A stretch of 64,000 nucleotides of DNA from Legionella londiniensis (GTDB lineage: Bacteria; Pseudomonadota; Gammaproteobacteria; Legionellales; Legionellaceae). Under the pieces are notes generated by a model that was not told the DNA's origin, searched no databases, and saw only the letters and a program-made list of their open reading frames with translations. Location of the stretch: contig NZ_LNYK01000016.1 of the NCBI RefSeq assembly GCF_001467825.1, positions 258,097-322,096 of the forward strand, given 5' to 3'. Positions 54,686 to 63,768 of this stretch are shown piece after piece. A program made the position numbers and the translations under genes. The first letter of the stretch is position 1. Each line of letters opens with the position of its first letter.

Positions 54686-56002
54686 TTAAAAACTTTCTAC
54701 AATTGCTTTAATTTTAGTATAGCATTCGTCATATTCTTCCTCGCACTTTGAGTCAATCACAATCCCTCCGCCAGCAGATAAATACATATTCTCTTTTGTA
54801 GCAGTTATGGTACGGATAGCAATATTCGTATCAAACCGGCCATGCCGGGAAAAGTATCCAATGCTTCCGCAATATACTCCTCGCGCGTATGCTTCTTGTT
54901 CAAAGATTATCTTCATGGCTTCTCGCTTGGGCGCGCCGGTTATGGAACCTCCTGGAAAACAGGCAGCCAAAGCATTGATCGGGGCGCAATCTGTCCGGCA
55001 CTGGGCAGATATATCGCTCACCAGATGGTGGACTGAGTGATAACTCTGCACGGAACAGAGGGATTCAACCCTTACGCTGCCAGGTACTGCTATCCTGCCC
55101 AGATCGTTACGCATCAAATCCACTATCATGGTATTTTCCGCCCGGTTTTTTTCTGAGGCTATAAGAGCCGCTTGCAGTTTTTGATCTTCTGCAGGATCCA
55201 GGGAGCGTTGAATGGAACCTTTGATTGGCGAGGTTAAAAGATGACCTTGGTTGCAAAATAAAAATCGCTCAGGTGAAAAACTAATCACATCTGCTTCAGC
55301 AAGACGTAAGAACGCAGCGTATGGAGTAGGGTTTTTTCTGCTGACGCATTTATAAAACAGCCAGGGATCTCCACTAAATTGCGCAATAAAAGGCTGCGTG
55401 TAGTTAACCTGGTAGGCTCTTCCCCGTCTCAAATCACGATGGATGGCATTAAAAGCTGCTTTATACTCATCTTTGGATATTAGAGGAACAAATGATTGGC
55501 TCAGAGAAAAAGTCCTTATATTCTGAGCATGATTCCAGCGCTTTAGAATATCTTGAACAAGATATGCTGTCTCAGGTTGCTGATTGGCTGCGATTAGGAA
55601 TACTTTTTTTTCTAAATGATCGGCAATGATAGCCCAGTCATAAAAGCCCAAATCAACAACCGGCATATTGGCGAGCAAAGGATGCCTTGTTGCATGAAAA
55701 CCTGTCAGATGAGCTGCAAAATCATAAGCTATATACCCTAATGCCCCTCCCTGAAAGGGCAAATCATTGTGATTTTTTGCCTCAGGAAGCAAGCGCAGTA
55801 TTTCATTGTAAGTTTGGACAATTTCCTTGCTTTCTGCAGTATACCGCAAGCGATGATATGGACAGGCTGTAACAATGTCATAACGTCCCCGCCTTTTGTC
55901 AGAGCTTTCAAGCAAGGCAAAACCGGGAAGGCTGCTTAATGCCTGGTAGCGCTCAATTAAATCTGGCTCATAGGCCAGCAACGAAACGGATATACTGCTC
56001 AT
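54686..56002 (-). CDS. pabB: Aminodeoxychorismate synthase component I
   Basis: 438-residue chorismate-utilising enzyme of folate synthesis; with PabA glutaminase it makes 4-amino-4-deoxychorismate. The start at 56002 (MSSISVSLL) is preferred to 56095 because upstream residues do not match the family. Key segments are YQVNYTQPF, SPERFLF, the SPIKGSIQR lysine motif, AENTMIVDLMRND and GSITGAPKREAM, ending SAGGGIVIDS. An anthranilate synthase is less likely given the PIKG motif. No pabA or pabC is nearby. Confidence 0.93.
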   Translation of the reverse strand: MSSISVSLLAYEPDLIERYQALSSLPGFALLESSDKRRGRYDIVTACPYHRLRYTAESKEIVQTYNEILRLLPEAKNHNDLPFQGGALGYIAYDFAAHLTGFHATRHPLLANMPVVDLGFYDWAIIADHLEKKVFLIAANQQPETAYLVQDILKRWNHAQNIRTFSLSQSFVPLISKDEYKAAFNAIHRDLRRGRAYQVNYTQPFIAQFSGDPWLFYKCVSRKNPTPYAAFLRLAEADVISFSPERFLFCNQGHLLTSPIKGSIQRSLDPAEDQKLQAALIASEKNRAENTMIVDLMRNDLGRIAVPGSVRVESLCSVQSYHSVHHLVSDISAQCRTDCAPINALAACFPGGSITGAPKREAMKIIFEQEAYARGVYCGSIGYFSRHGRFDTNIAIRTITATKENMYLSAGGGIVIDSKCEEEYDECYTKIKAIVESF

Positions 56003-56179
56003 TTTATCGCCAAAAAAATAATGGAAGGTTATTTCATATTCACGTAAAAAGTAAAGTAACATTTTTTTGGTAAGTACAGTGAGCCCAAATGACACCGGAA
56101 CTGATTTTTAAATTCTTGCCTATAATTAAAGTATTAAATTGCAGGCATTGTCGATTTTAACTGGATTATTCTTGCCCTT

Positions 56180-57220
56180 ATGGTAAGCAGAGTTATGGCC
56201 CAAAAACAAAAAAACTTAAATCTAGCTCTACAGGGAGGCGGCGCGCATGGTGCTTTAACCTGGGGCATTCTTGATAAGCTTTTAGAAGATGGCCGAGTCA
56301 GGTTTGATGCCATATCTGCTACCAGTGCCGGTGCAATGAATGCTGTTATTTTAGCTCATGGCCTCATCAAAGGCGGGAATGATGGCGCAAGGGAGGCACT
56401 CCACGAATTCTGGAAAAGAGTCAGCGAAGTGGGAGAGTTTTTTAGCCCAGTAAGGCTCACCCCTATCGAAGAATTTTTCGGCGTTAAGCCTGAACAATCC
56501 ATTTCCTTTTATTTCTTTGATTTAATGCAAAGAATGTTTACCCCAAGCCAACTAAATCCGGCTAACTTCAATCCATTGAGAGACATTTTGGTTGATCAGG
56601 TTGATTTTGCAAAAATCAGGGATACCGGGTTAGTAAAAGTTTTTATTTCCGCGACTAATGTTAAAACAGGAAAAATTAAAATTTTTACCAATAATGAACT
56701 GTCTGCTGATGCCGTTATGGCTTCTGCCTGTCTGCCATTCATTTTTCCCACAGTTGAAATCGATGGGGAGTTTTATTGGGATGGAGGGTATATGGGGAAC
56801 CCTGCCCTTTTTCCGCTTATCTACAATTCTTTATGTCCGGATATTCTAATTTTGCATATTAATCCAATTAACCGCGATCAATTACCTGAAAACGCCACAG
56901 ATATCTTAAATCGTATGAATGAAATCAGTTTTAATTCTTCCTTGCTTAGGGAAATGCGGGTTATCGCCTTTATCAGCAGGCTGTTGGACGAAGGAAAAAT
57001 TAAACCTGAATATCGAAAAGAAATGAAGCGGGTTTACATGCACGCCATACGCTCAGATATCACCATGCAATCCTATTCGGTTGCCAGTAAACTATTGCCT
57101 TCCTGGAAATTTCTCAAAAGCCTGTATGAGGAAGGCAGAAGAGAAGCTGAAGACTGGCTAAAACAACATTACCGCCACATAGGGAAAAAAGCTTCGATTG
57201 ACATCAACGAATATCTTTAA
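56180..57220 (+). CDS. Patatin-like phospholipase
   Basis: 346-residue patatin-type acyl hydrolase with a Ser-Asp dyad. The oxyanion hole is LQGGGAHGALTWG. The nucleophile elbow reads SATSAGAMNA, where the first Gly of G-x-S-x-G is Ala. The catalytic Asp lies in FYWDGGYMGNP. No signal peptide is seen, so it could be cytosolic or exported another way; Legionella uses patatins both as housekeeping enzymes and as effectors (VipD), and nothing here separates these. Starts at 56180 or 56195 are both possible. Confidence 0.9.
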   Translation: MVSRVMAQKQKNLNLALQGGGAHGALTWGILDKLLEDGRVRFDAISATSAGAMNAVILAHGLIKGGNDGAREALHEFWKRVSEVGEFFSPVRLTPIEEFFGVKPEQSISFYFFDLMQRMFTPSQLNPANFNPLRDILVDQVDFAKIRDTGLVKVFISATNVKTGKIKIFTNNELSADAVMASACLPFIFPTVEIDGEFYWDGGYMGNPALFPLIYNSLCPDILILHINPINRDQLPENATDILNRMNEISFNSSLLREMRVIAFISRLLDEGKIKPEYRKEMKRVYMHAIRSDITMQSYSVASKLLPSWKFLKSLYEEGRREAEDWLKQHYRHIGKKASIDINEYL

Positions 57221-57314
57221 CGAGGATTAATTTGGAATCCGGCAGCTTCTGCTAGATGAAGTTGCGATCGAAGAGTCTCTTGGCTGCCTTTTAACAGATC
57301 TAACAAATCCCAAT

Positions 57315-58784
57315 CTAATTTGGGCAAATGAGTCTTAAGGCATTTTTCCATTCGTTATACCATGAATTTACCTGCTCATCCTGAGAGGGGATAAAACTTC
57401 TTTCACACTGCCATTTTTCTTCCAGTTCATTTAATGAAGTATATAATCCAGAGCCAAGCCCGGCAGCCATTGCCGCTCCCCGGGCAGTTGTTTCAACATC
57501 TTTTGGCCGTTCAATTGTTAAGTCACACTGGGAAGAAAGATATTGCAAAAACCAGGAATTGGCAGCCATGCCTCCATCAACACGAAAACATGATATCGGC
57601 TGCTGATAATCCTGACGCATAGCGAGCAATACGTCACGTGTTTGATAGGCTACACTTTCAAGGGCTGCACGGGCAAAATGTGAAGCGGTGCTGGTTCTTG
57701 ACAGTCCGGTAATTATCGCCCCGTGTCTGGATAGCCAATGGGGAGCGCCAAGTCCGGTAAATGATGGGATTAAATAAACTCCTTCATTACTGGACAAACT
57801 CCGGGCCAGTGATTCCGTATCTGATGCCTGTGAAAACAGTTTGAGTTCATCGCGCAACCACTTTATAGTAGTTCCTGCATGATAAATGCCCCCTTCAAGC
57901 CCATAGGCTGTTTTCCCCTGTAGACGGTAGGCAACGGTCGAGAGCAGCTTGAATTGTGAAGAGATGACATCCTCACCGGTATTCAACAGTAAAAAACCGC
58001 CTGTGCCGTAAGTCGCTTTCATTGCTCCTTGAGTAAAGCAACATTGTCCAATCAAGGCAGCCTGTTGATCTCCTGCCACCCCGGTAATTGGGATGGTTCT
58101 GCCAAATAGGCGTTTGTCTATCTCACCAAATGCGGCATCACAGTCCCTAATCTCAGGCAAAATACCAAAAGGGATATTGAATATCGCTAATAACTCCTTG
58201 TCCCAGATTTGCTCATGGATATTGAACAACATTGTTCTTGAGGCATTGGTGATATCAGTCAGGTGTTTTTTGCCTCCAGTTAAACGCCAGATGAGAAAGC
58301 TATCAATGGTACCAAAAGCAAGCTGTTCCTTTTTAGCAAGTTTGTTTGCCTCTTTTATATGATTGAGCAGCCAATGGATTTTCGAAGCAGAAAAATAGGG
58401 ATCAATAACCAGGCCAGTTTTTGCAAGAATAATCTCTTGGCAATCATTTTTTAAATTTTGACAGAATTTTTCCGTACGTCTATCCTGCCAAACAATGGCA
58501 GGTGAAAGACAATGGCCGGTTTTTTTGTCCCAAAGCAAGGTAGTTTCACGCTGATTGGTGATGCCGCAGGCAACAATTTTTTTACTGTCTACACAAGAAA
58601 TAACATCTTTTATCGCTTGCAGGGTTTTTTGCCAGATCTCTTCCGCATCTTGCTCGACCCACCCTGCTGCAGGATAATGTTGCGTTATGGGATACTGACT
58701 GTTTTGAATCAACTCTCCCGAGGATGAGTAAAGCATAGCTCTTGTGCTGCTGGTTCCTTGATCGATTGCGACAAGATAGCTCAT
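57315..58784 (-). CDS. glpK: Glycerol kinase
   Basis: 489-residue FGGY kinase that phosphorylates glycerol. N-terminal DQGTSSTRAMLY, WVEQDAEEIW, GVAGDQQAALIGQ, YGTGGFLLLNTG and the C-terminal DGGMAANSWFLQYL are typical. It is divergent from glpD, 62 bases apart, so both probably share a control region. No glpF or glpR is in the window. Confidence 0.97.
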   Translation of the reverse strand: MSYLVAIDQGTSSTRAMLYSSSGELIQNSQYPITQHYPAAGWVEQDAEEIWQKTLQAIKDVISCVDSKKIVACGITNQRETTLLWDKKTGHCLSPAIVWQDRRTEKFCQNLKNDCQEIILAKTGLVIDPYFSASKIHWLLNHIKEANKLAKKEQLAFGTIDSFLIWRLTGGKKHLTDITNASRTMLFNIHEQIWDKELLAIFNIPFGILPEIRDCDAAFGEIDKRLFGRTIPITGVAGDQQAALIGQCCFTQGAMKATYGTGGFLLLNTGEDVISSQFKLLSTVAYRLQGKTAYGLEGGIYHAGTTIKWLRDELKLFSQASDTESLARSLSSNEGVYLIPSFTGLGAPHWLSRHGAIITGLSRTSTASHFARAALESVAYQTRDVLLAMRQDYQQPISCFRVDGGMAANSWFLQYLSSQCDLTIERPKDVETTARGAAMAAGLGSGLYTSLNELEEKWQCERSFIPSQDEQVNSWYNEWKNALRLICPN

Positions 58785-58846
58785 GGATAATGGCCTCTCT
58801 TCAAAAAGATGATTATAAACAGATTATTAGTAAGGAAAAAATAAGA

Positions 58847-60328
58847 ATGCAGCAGGTTTATGATATTGCCATTATTGGAGGCGGTATTAACGGTTGTGGC
58901 TGTGCGGCAGACGCTTCATCGCGAGGGTTGAGCGTGTTTCTTTGTGAACAGGATGATCTCGCGGCACATACTTCATCACGCAGTACCAAATTAATCCATG
59001 GCGGTCTGCGTTACCTTGAACAGCGAGATTTTTCCCTGGTTAAACATGCGCTTGAAGAGCGGGAAGTGCTCATGCAATCAGTGCCTTATCTGGTTCGCCC
59101 TTTGCCCCTGTTTCTTCCTTATAAAAAAAACATGCGTCCCCAGTGGTTTATTCGTCTTGGACTATTTATCTATGATCATTTAAGCCGGAAAAATAGCCTG
59201 CCCAAAAGCAAGTGGTTAAAACGCCTTAAGGATCCAGTCTACTTCAAGTCTCTTCAAGATACGTTCGATAGAGGATTTTTATTTTATGACTGCACCGCTG
59301 ATGATGCCAGGCTTACTTTAGTCAATGCGCTGTCCGCCAAAAACAATGGCGCTAAAATTTGCACCCGTACCCGATTGCTTAAGGCTGAAGTCCAGGATAA
59401 TCAGTGGATTTTAACCATGCACACTGCAAATCAGACACAATTTTCAATACGGGCAAAAGCAGTCATTAATGCCGCAGGCCCCTGGGCGGAAGGTGTAAAT
59501 CATTTACTGAATGTGAGCAACACTAAAAGCCTAAGCCTTATCAAAGGCAGCCATCTGGTTGTTCATAAGTTGTATGAAGGCAATCATGCCTATTTTTTAC
59601 AGCATAGCGACCAGCGTATTGTGTTTGTTATCCCCTATTACAACCATACCATGATAGGAACCACTGATGTGCCTTATTCAGGTGACAGATCACCAATTCA
59701 TATTGATCCGAATGAAATCGATTATCTATTAAACATTGTTAATCAATATTTTAAGAAACAGGTTAAGCCCCATGAGATTATTCATAGCTGGAGCGGCCTA
59801 AGGCCGCTAATTGCAGCACCCGGCAGATCGCCACAAGCTCTAAGCCGAGATTACACCTGGCAGTTTTTTACAAACCCTGCGCCAACTTTAACCATTTACG
59901 GAGGGAAAATCACCACATACCGGCAACTCAGCAAAAAAATTGTGGATACGCTCCGGCCAATTTTTCCGGACATGGGCGAGTCAGTTACAGATAAAATACA
60001 TTTGCCAGGCGCAAACTATAAGGGAAAGTCCTTTGCTGATTATTCTTATTGGGCAAAAGAAAAATATCACTGGCTGGCAGAAGATACCTTAAACCGCTAT
60101 CTCTCTTTATATGGAACGAGAGCAGAACTCATCCTAAAAGATGCTAGGCAAATATCAGATTTGGGAACTCATTTTGGCTGTACACTCTATCAGGCCGAAG
60201 TGGATTATTTAATTCAGGAGGAGTGGGCTAAAACTTCTGAAGATATTTTATGGAGGCGAACAAAACTCGGCTTTGATGTAAAGAAAGCGACAAAGTCAGC
60301 TTTGGAAAATTATATGAGCTCCATATAA
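58847..60328 (+). CDS. glpD: Aerobic glycerol-3-phosphate dehydrogenase
   Basis: 493-residue FAD-dependent membrane-associated dehydrogenase that oxidises glycerol-3-phosphate and reduces ubiquinone. The start at 58847 (MQQVYDIAIIGGG) has the FAD motif at once, as in GlpD (501 residues in E. coli), with AAGGAA upstream; in-frame ATGs further upstream are less likely. SSRSTKLIHGGLRYLEQ and IYGGKITTYRQL are family signatures. With glpK it converts glycerol to dihydroxyacetone phosphate. Confidence 0.96.
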   Translation: MQQVYDIAIIGGGINGCGCAADASSRGLSVFLCEQDDLAAHTSSRSTKLIHGGLRYLEQRDFSLVKHALEEREVLMQSVPYLVRPLPLFLPYKKNMRPQWFIRLGLFIYDHLSRKNSLPKSKWLKRLKDPVYFKSLQDTFDRGFLFYDCTADDARLTLVNALSAKNNGAKICTRTRLLKAEVQDNQWILTMHTANQTQFSIRAKAVINAAGPWAEGVNHLLNVSNTKSLSLIKGSHLVVHKLYEGNHAYFLQHSDQRIVFVIPYYNHTMIGTTDVPYSGDRSPIHIDPNEIDYLLNIVNQYFKKQVKPHEIIHSWSGLRPLIAAPGRSPQALSRDYTWQFFTNPAPTLTIYGGKITTYRQLSKKIVDTLRPIFPDMGESVTDKIHLPGANYKGKSFADYSYWAKEKYHWLAEDTLNRYLSLYGTRAELILKDARQISDLGTHFGCTLYQAEVDYLIQEEWAKTSEDILWRRTKLGFDVKKATKSALENYMSSI

Positions 60329-60341
60329 TCCTGGACGTTAT

Positions 60342-60363
60342 CAGGTAATTGCTTACCTGTTTT
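60342..60363 (+). terminator. Probable terminator after glpD
   Basis: CAGGTAA and TTACCTG form a seven-base stem around TTGC, followed by TTTT, 14 bases after the stop. Confidence 0.65.
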
Positions 60364-60440
60364 GATGCCGTCGGAACGCAGCGATGGAGCTCTTGAATCA
60401 GCCACAATGGAAACTGTGAAATCCACAGGGCTTTAATTGT

Positions 60441-61403
60441 TTATTGCTGTAGAGAAAAAGAAGGCTCCTCTTGCTCATCTTCATGAGAGTCATCATTGCC
60501 ATCAAAACCAAGTAACTGAACTCTTGCCTGCTGGGCAGTCATCCCTAAATTGCGCAGATGGGTTGCAGATTCAATTACCGGAAGAGGCAGAGATTGGTCC
60601 TCAAGCCCATCTTCAAGAGAATCGTCATTACCATTAAAAGCAGACATCTGCCCTCTTAGCTGCTCGATAGCCAGCTCCAAACGCGCAAGAGCTGCAAAAT
60701 CAATGGTCGGAAAGCTTTCCTGATGGGAATAATCAATTGGGTTGATTAGATTAGCACGAGGGATGCCGTGAGATCCAAAAAAACCATAATTGCTCAAATG
60801 GCTATTTTCTTCACCTTGGGTTCTCAAATGTTCAATAGCAATACCCTTTTTGTCTGCCAAAGTTTTTATATGAACCGCATCTTTGGGATGGAATTTATCA
60901 TTAGTTAGGGGATTAAGCAGCCATTTGGAGTCATATCGTTCACCTAAGGGATTACCGCGGTAAGCACGGGTATTATGATATTCGATTAAGTTTTTTAGAG
61001 AAAATTGATGCCCTGTCGAAACAAAAATCTTATCCTCCTCCTCGATTTCATCACAAGAGATAGGATCATTTTTATTAATGGGCTTGAATTTGGCCAAATC
61101 TATTAAAGCTTCAAAAGCAACATCAGAAAGAGAGCTATGGCCTTGTTTCAAATTATTTTGGGAAAGTAATTTATTGAATCGGGCTCTTAAATTTTCAATT
61201 ATTTCCTCCTGGATCGTGCCTGGATCTAATTGATTTATCTTATTTAGCTCACTTAGTATTGCGATAATTTCTTGAGAAAGATTTTGATCCGCCAAGTTAG
61301 AAAATTTGGCCAGGTTTTCAATGGTTGCGCCAAATTTCCCTGTGATAATTTTTACGTCTGAAAACTTAAGATCTTTGTCTTTGGAAGATGCAAATAAGGT
61401 CAT
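60441..61403 (-). CDS. U-box-like protein; candidate effector ubiquitin ligase
   Basis: 320 residues, no signal peptide. Residues ~113-185 follow the U-box pattern: DPISCDE, hydrophobic IFVSTGHQFSLKNLIEYHN, then WLLNPLTNDKFHP, corresponding to the DPI, GH-x-F/Y, L-x-x-W/Y and NP-x-T positions of U-boxes, with a ~15-residue insertion before NPLT. The N-terminal ~110 residues are helical. The C-terminus contains a duplicated F-x-G-N-D-D-S-x-E-D motif (256-265 and 300-309) and an acidic end. U-box E3 ligases such as LubX and GobX are Legionella Dot/Icm effectors, so a host-directed role is plausible. E2-binding residues cannot be verified by eye. Confidence 0.65.
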   Translation of the reverse strand: MTLFASSKDKDLKFSDVKIITGKFGATIENLAKFSNLADQNLSQEIIAILSELNKINQLDPGTIQEEIIENLRARFNKLLSQNNLKQGHSSLSDVAFEALIDLAKFKPINKNDPISCDEIEEEDKIFVSTGHQFSLKNLIEYHNTRAYRGNPLGERYDSKWLLNPLTNDKFHPKDAVHIKTLADKKGIAIEHLRTQGEENSHLSNYGFFGSHGIPRANLINPIDYSHQESFPTIDFAALARLELAIEQLRGQMSAFNGNDDSLEDGLEDQSLPLPVIESATHLRNLGMTAQQARVQLLGFDGNDDSHEDEQEEPSFSLQQ

Positions 61404-61434
61404 GATTAAGATATTTGTTAAGGTTAATTGCTAA

Positions 61435-61463
61435 ATTGTACTAATAATTATCATAAAATGCAA
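61435..61463 (-). promoter_or_regulatory. Predicted sigma-70 promoter of the U-box-like gene
   Basis: On the minus strand TTGCAT (61463-61458), a 17-base spacer and TACAAT (61440-61435). The -10 matches 5 of 6, the -35 only 3 of 6. The expected start would leave a ~25-base leader before the ATG at 61403. Confidence 0.45.
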
Positions 61464-61554
61464 TAAATGATCAAATATCTCAAAACTGATAAACGCTTGA
61501 ATTTTTTTAGCGGCCTGCCTGCCTCCTCGCTTATAGGGGAATATGCATTACCCG

Positions 61555-61935
61555 CTAACTATTTTTTTCCTCATCTTCAAGCTGTTTTCGGATTTTACTG
61601 ACATCGACACTTAAGGACTGCTCAACCAATTCTTCCAGAGTTGAGGCAGGCATGCTGCCGGATTCAGAATAAATGGCAATTCCCTGTTTAAAGACCATGA
61701 GATGTGGGATAGAACGAATTTGAAACAGTTCAGCAAGCTCTTGTTCTTTTTCAATATTAACAGATGCAAATAAAATTTTATCTGAAAATTGAGCTGCAAT
61801 TTTTTCATATATTTTGGCAAATTGCTTACAAGGCGCGCACCACTCTGCCCAGAAATCAACGAAAAAGATTTCATGTTCGGCAATTAATACTTCAAACTGA
61901 TCCTTGCCTATCGCTTGTACATCGCTTCCAGACAT
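61555..61935 (-). CDS. Thioredoxin-family protein with WCAPC active site
   Basis: 126 residues with a thioredoxin fold: FVDFWAEWCAPCKQFA, FASVNIEKEQELAELFQIRS and the cis-proline segment SIPHLMVFKQG. The active site is WCAPC, not WCGPC; the Gly-to-Ala change can shift redox potential. The C-terminus extends ~15 charged residues past ordinary thioredoxin. It begins one base after the adk stop with GGAGG inside adk, so they are coupled. No signal peptide, so cytosolic. Confidence 0.92.
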   Translation of the reverse strand: MSGSDVQAIGKDQFEVLIAEHEIFFVDFWAEWCAPCKQFAKIYEKIAAQFSDKILFASVNIEKEQELAELFQIRSIPHLMVFKQGIAIYSESGSMPASTLEELVEQSLSVDVSKIRKQLEDEEKNS

Positions 61936-61936
61936 A

Positions 61937-62605
61937 TCACCCTCCTTGTTTTATCGCCTGTAATATCCGGTTGAAAATGGTTTCAACATCTCCTATTCCT
62001 TCAATATGATGAAATCGTGGAGCACGCTCATCACGCCCTGCCCATTCGCGATAATATGCAATCAGAGGCTCTGTCTGCTCGTGGTAAACTTTAAGACGCT
62101 TTCGTACAATGTCCTCTTTATCATCATCCCTTTGAATCAATGGCTCCCCTGTTATATCATCAACGCCTTCTTTTTTAGGCGGATTATATTCAGTGTGATA
62201 AACCCTTCCCGAACCTGGATGGATTCTGCGGCCGCTGATTCTTTTAACGATTTCTTCATCATCTACGGCAATTTCTATCACATGATCAAGATCTACCTCT
62301 GAATTGGTCAAGGCTTCAGCCTGAACAATGGTTCTTGGAAATCCATCCAGCAAAAAACCTCCTCGGCAATCATCAAGTTGCAGGCGGGATTCTACAAGTT
62401 TTATCATGACCTCATCAGGCACTAAGCGCCCCTCGTCCATGATTTTTTTTGCGGTGAGCCCAAGCTCCGTTCTTGTTGCGATTGCAGTCCGCAACATATC
62501 TCCAGTTGAGATTTGAGGAATATTAAAATAGCTGGCCAATTTTTCTGCCTGTGTTCCTTTTCCAGCACCAGGGCCGCCTAATAACATTAACCGCATAAGT
62601 CCCAT
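61937..62605 (-). CDS. adk: Adenylate kinase
   Basis: 222-residue AMP kinase. P-loop [24 protein letters not shown], the DGFPRT segment and a long LID domain ([20 protein letters not shown]) without zinc cysteines. The start at 62605 follows GGGGAG by six bases; the ATG three codons later is less well placed. Confidence 0.97.
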   Translation of the reverse strand: MGLMRLMLLGGPGAGKGTQAEKLASYFNIPQISTGDMLRTAIATRTELGLTAKKIMDEGRLVPDEVMIKLVESRLQLDDCRGGFLLDGFPRTIVQAEALTNSEVDLDHVIEIAVDDEEIVKRISGRRIHPGSGRVYHTEYNPPKKEGVDDITGEPLIQRDDDKEDIVRKRLKVYHEQTEPLIAYYREWAGRDERAPRFHHIEGIGDVETIFNRILQAIKQGG

Positions 62606-62868
62606 TTTTAACTCCCCTATAATTTATGGCCAGAAGATGTTGGATTTGCTGACTGACTATAAATATGCACAACAAAATCTCATATCGTACCGGTTCATTT
62701 AGTTTTTGTCATCCCAATGCGCAGCTAAATCAAACCCACTCATCAAAAAAACCTGGCATCATCGCGAACTTCATTGCAAAATCCAGAAATGATTTTATGG
62801 CAAGCTGACTGAATACGGAACTTTTTATACCAGACTTTGTCTCTTGCGGGCGCCGGCCCATGATGATT

Positions 62869-63486
62869 TCACCACAAGGCCAGCCAGTTTTTTCGCCGCA
62901 ACGATTGTTCACATCCCGTTAACTGCACCTCATAAATTCGAGCACGTCTTTTAACTTTTTGCGCAACGTGGATAAGCCACTGCTTTTTTAAATATGTTTT
63001 TCGTTGAAAACCGCCGATACCTTCGTGATAGGCAAGATATAAAGCATAAGGATCGTTGCGTGCAATTCCTGCCTTTTGATAGGCAAGATTCGTATACCAT
63101 CCGATAAAATCAACCGCATCACCAAAATCATCTCTGGAAGACCAAATACTTCCGTTATGTTTTTTATAATCACTCCAGGTTGTTTTAAGGGCCTGCGTGT
63201 ATCCATATGCAGAAGACGGCCTCTTCCATGGAATAATCCAGAGAAGTTTGGTGCGCTCAGGGCGCGCTTTGCCGTTAAATTTAGATTCCTGATGAATAAT
63301 AGCCATTTGTACTGGAATAGGCACGCGCCAACGGCGTTGCACATCTTTTGCTTCTCTGTACCAGTTCGGATATTGTTTAAATATATGGCAAATATTCTCA
63401 ACATTGGCTGGAGGCGGTTTCACGCAGCCTGTCAGGAATAAAACGGGCAGTATGAACAAAATCCTGATATTGATGAAATAATTCAC
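62869..63486 (-). CDS. Lytic transglycosylase (SLT-type) lipoprotein
   Basis: A GTG at 63486 is proposed as start (205 residues), giving a lipoprotein signal peptide with lipobox FLTGC; no ribosome site is strong, and other starts up to 63522 are possible. The soluble part has the SLT motifs AIIHQESKFNGKARPE (catalytic Glu in HQES), YGYTQALKTTW and LAYHEGIGGF. It should cut peptidoglycan from the outer membrane, like EmtA/MltC-type enzymes. Confidence 0.85.
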   Translation of the reverse strand: MNYFINIRILFILPVLFLTGCVKPPPANVENICHIFKQYPNWYREAKDVQRRWRVPIPVQMAIIHQESKFNGKARPERTKLLWIIPWKRPSSAYGYTQALKTTWSDYKKHNGSIWSSRDDFGDAVDFIGWYTNLAYQKAGIARNDPYALYLAYHEGIGGFQRKTYLKKQWLIHVAQKVKRRARIYEVQLTGCEQSLRRKNWLALW

Positions 63487-63768
63487 AATGAGATTGATTC
63501 CCAAATAAGATAAGGCAAACAAATTTAAGCAAACTCAAAAAAAATAGCAAGAACGAGCCGTGTCATCGCCAAGCTCGCTGATCCTGAAATGACGAGGCGG
63601 CTCTTATCTTTGCCCTGCTCCGGCCTGATGATGGAAGGAAAAATCATCATTTGATCCCAAACACGGTAGTTGGTTAAACATGGCCGAGATAGAATTAAGC
63701 CATTTGTTTCGGCAGTGTTTGAATCGACGATTAACAAATATGGATGAGATGGCAAATGAAGTGAAGGC

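Noticed and set aside
57306..57321. CCCAA/TTGGG hairpin at the end of glpK as a terminator
   Set aside because: The five-base stem is weak, overlaps the stop codon and has no clear T-run.
62730..62912. 60-residue minus-strand frame after the transglycosylase gene
   Set aside because: It overlaps the transglycosylase coding end in another frame, has no ribosome site and no recognisable content.
63525..63755. 76-residue minus-strand frame before the transglycosylase gene
   Set aside because: No ribosome site or domain; composition looks like translated intergenic sequence.
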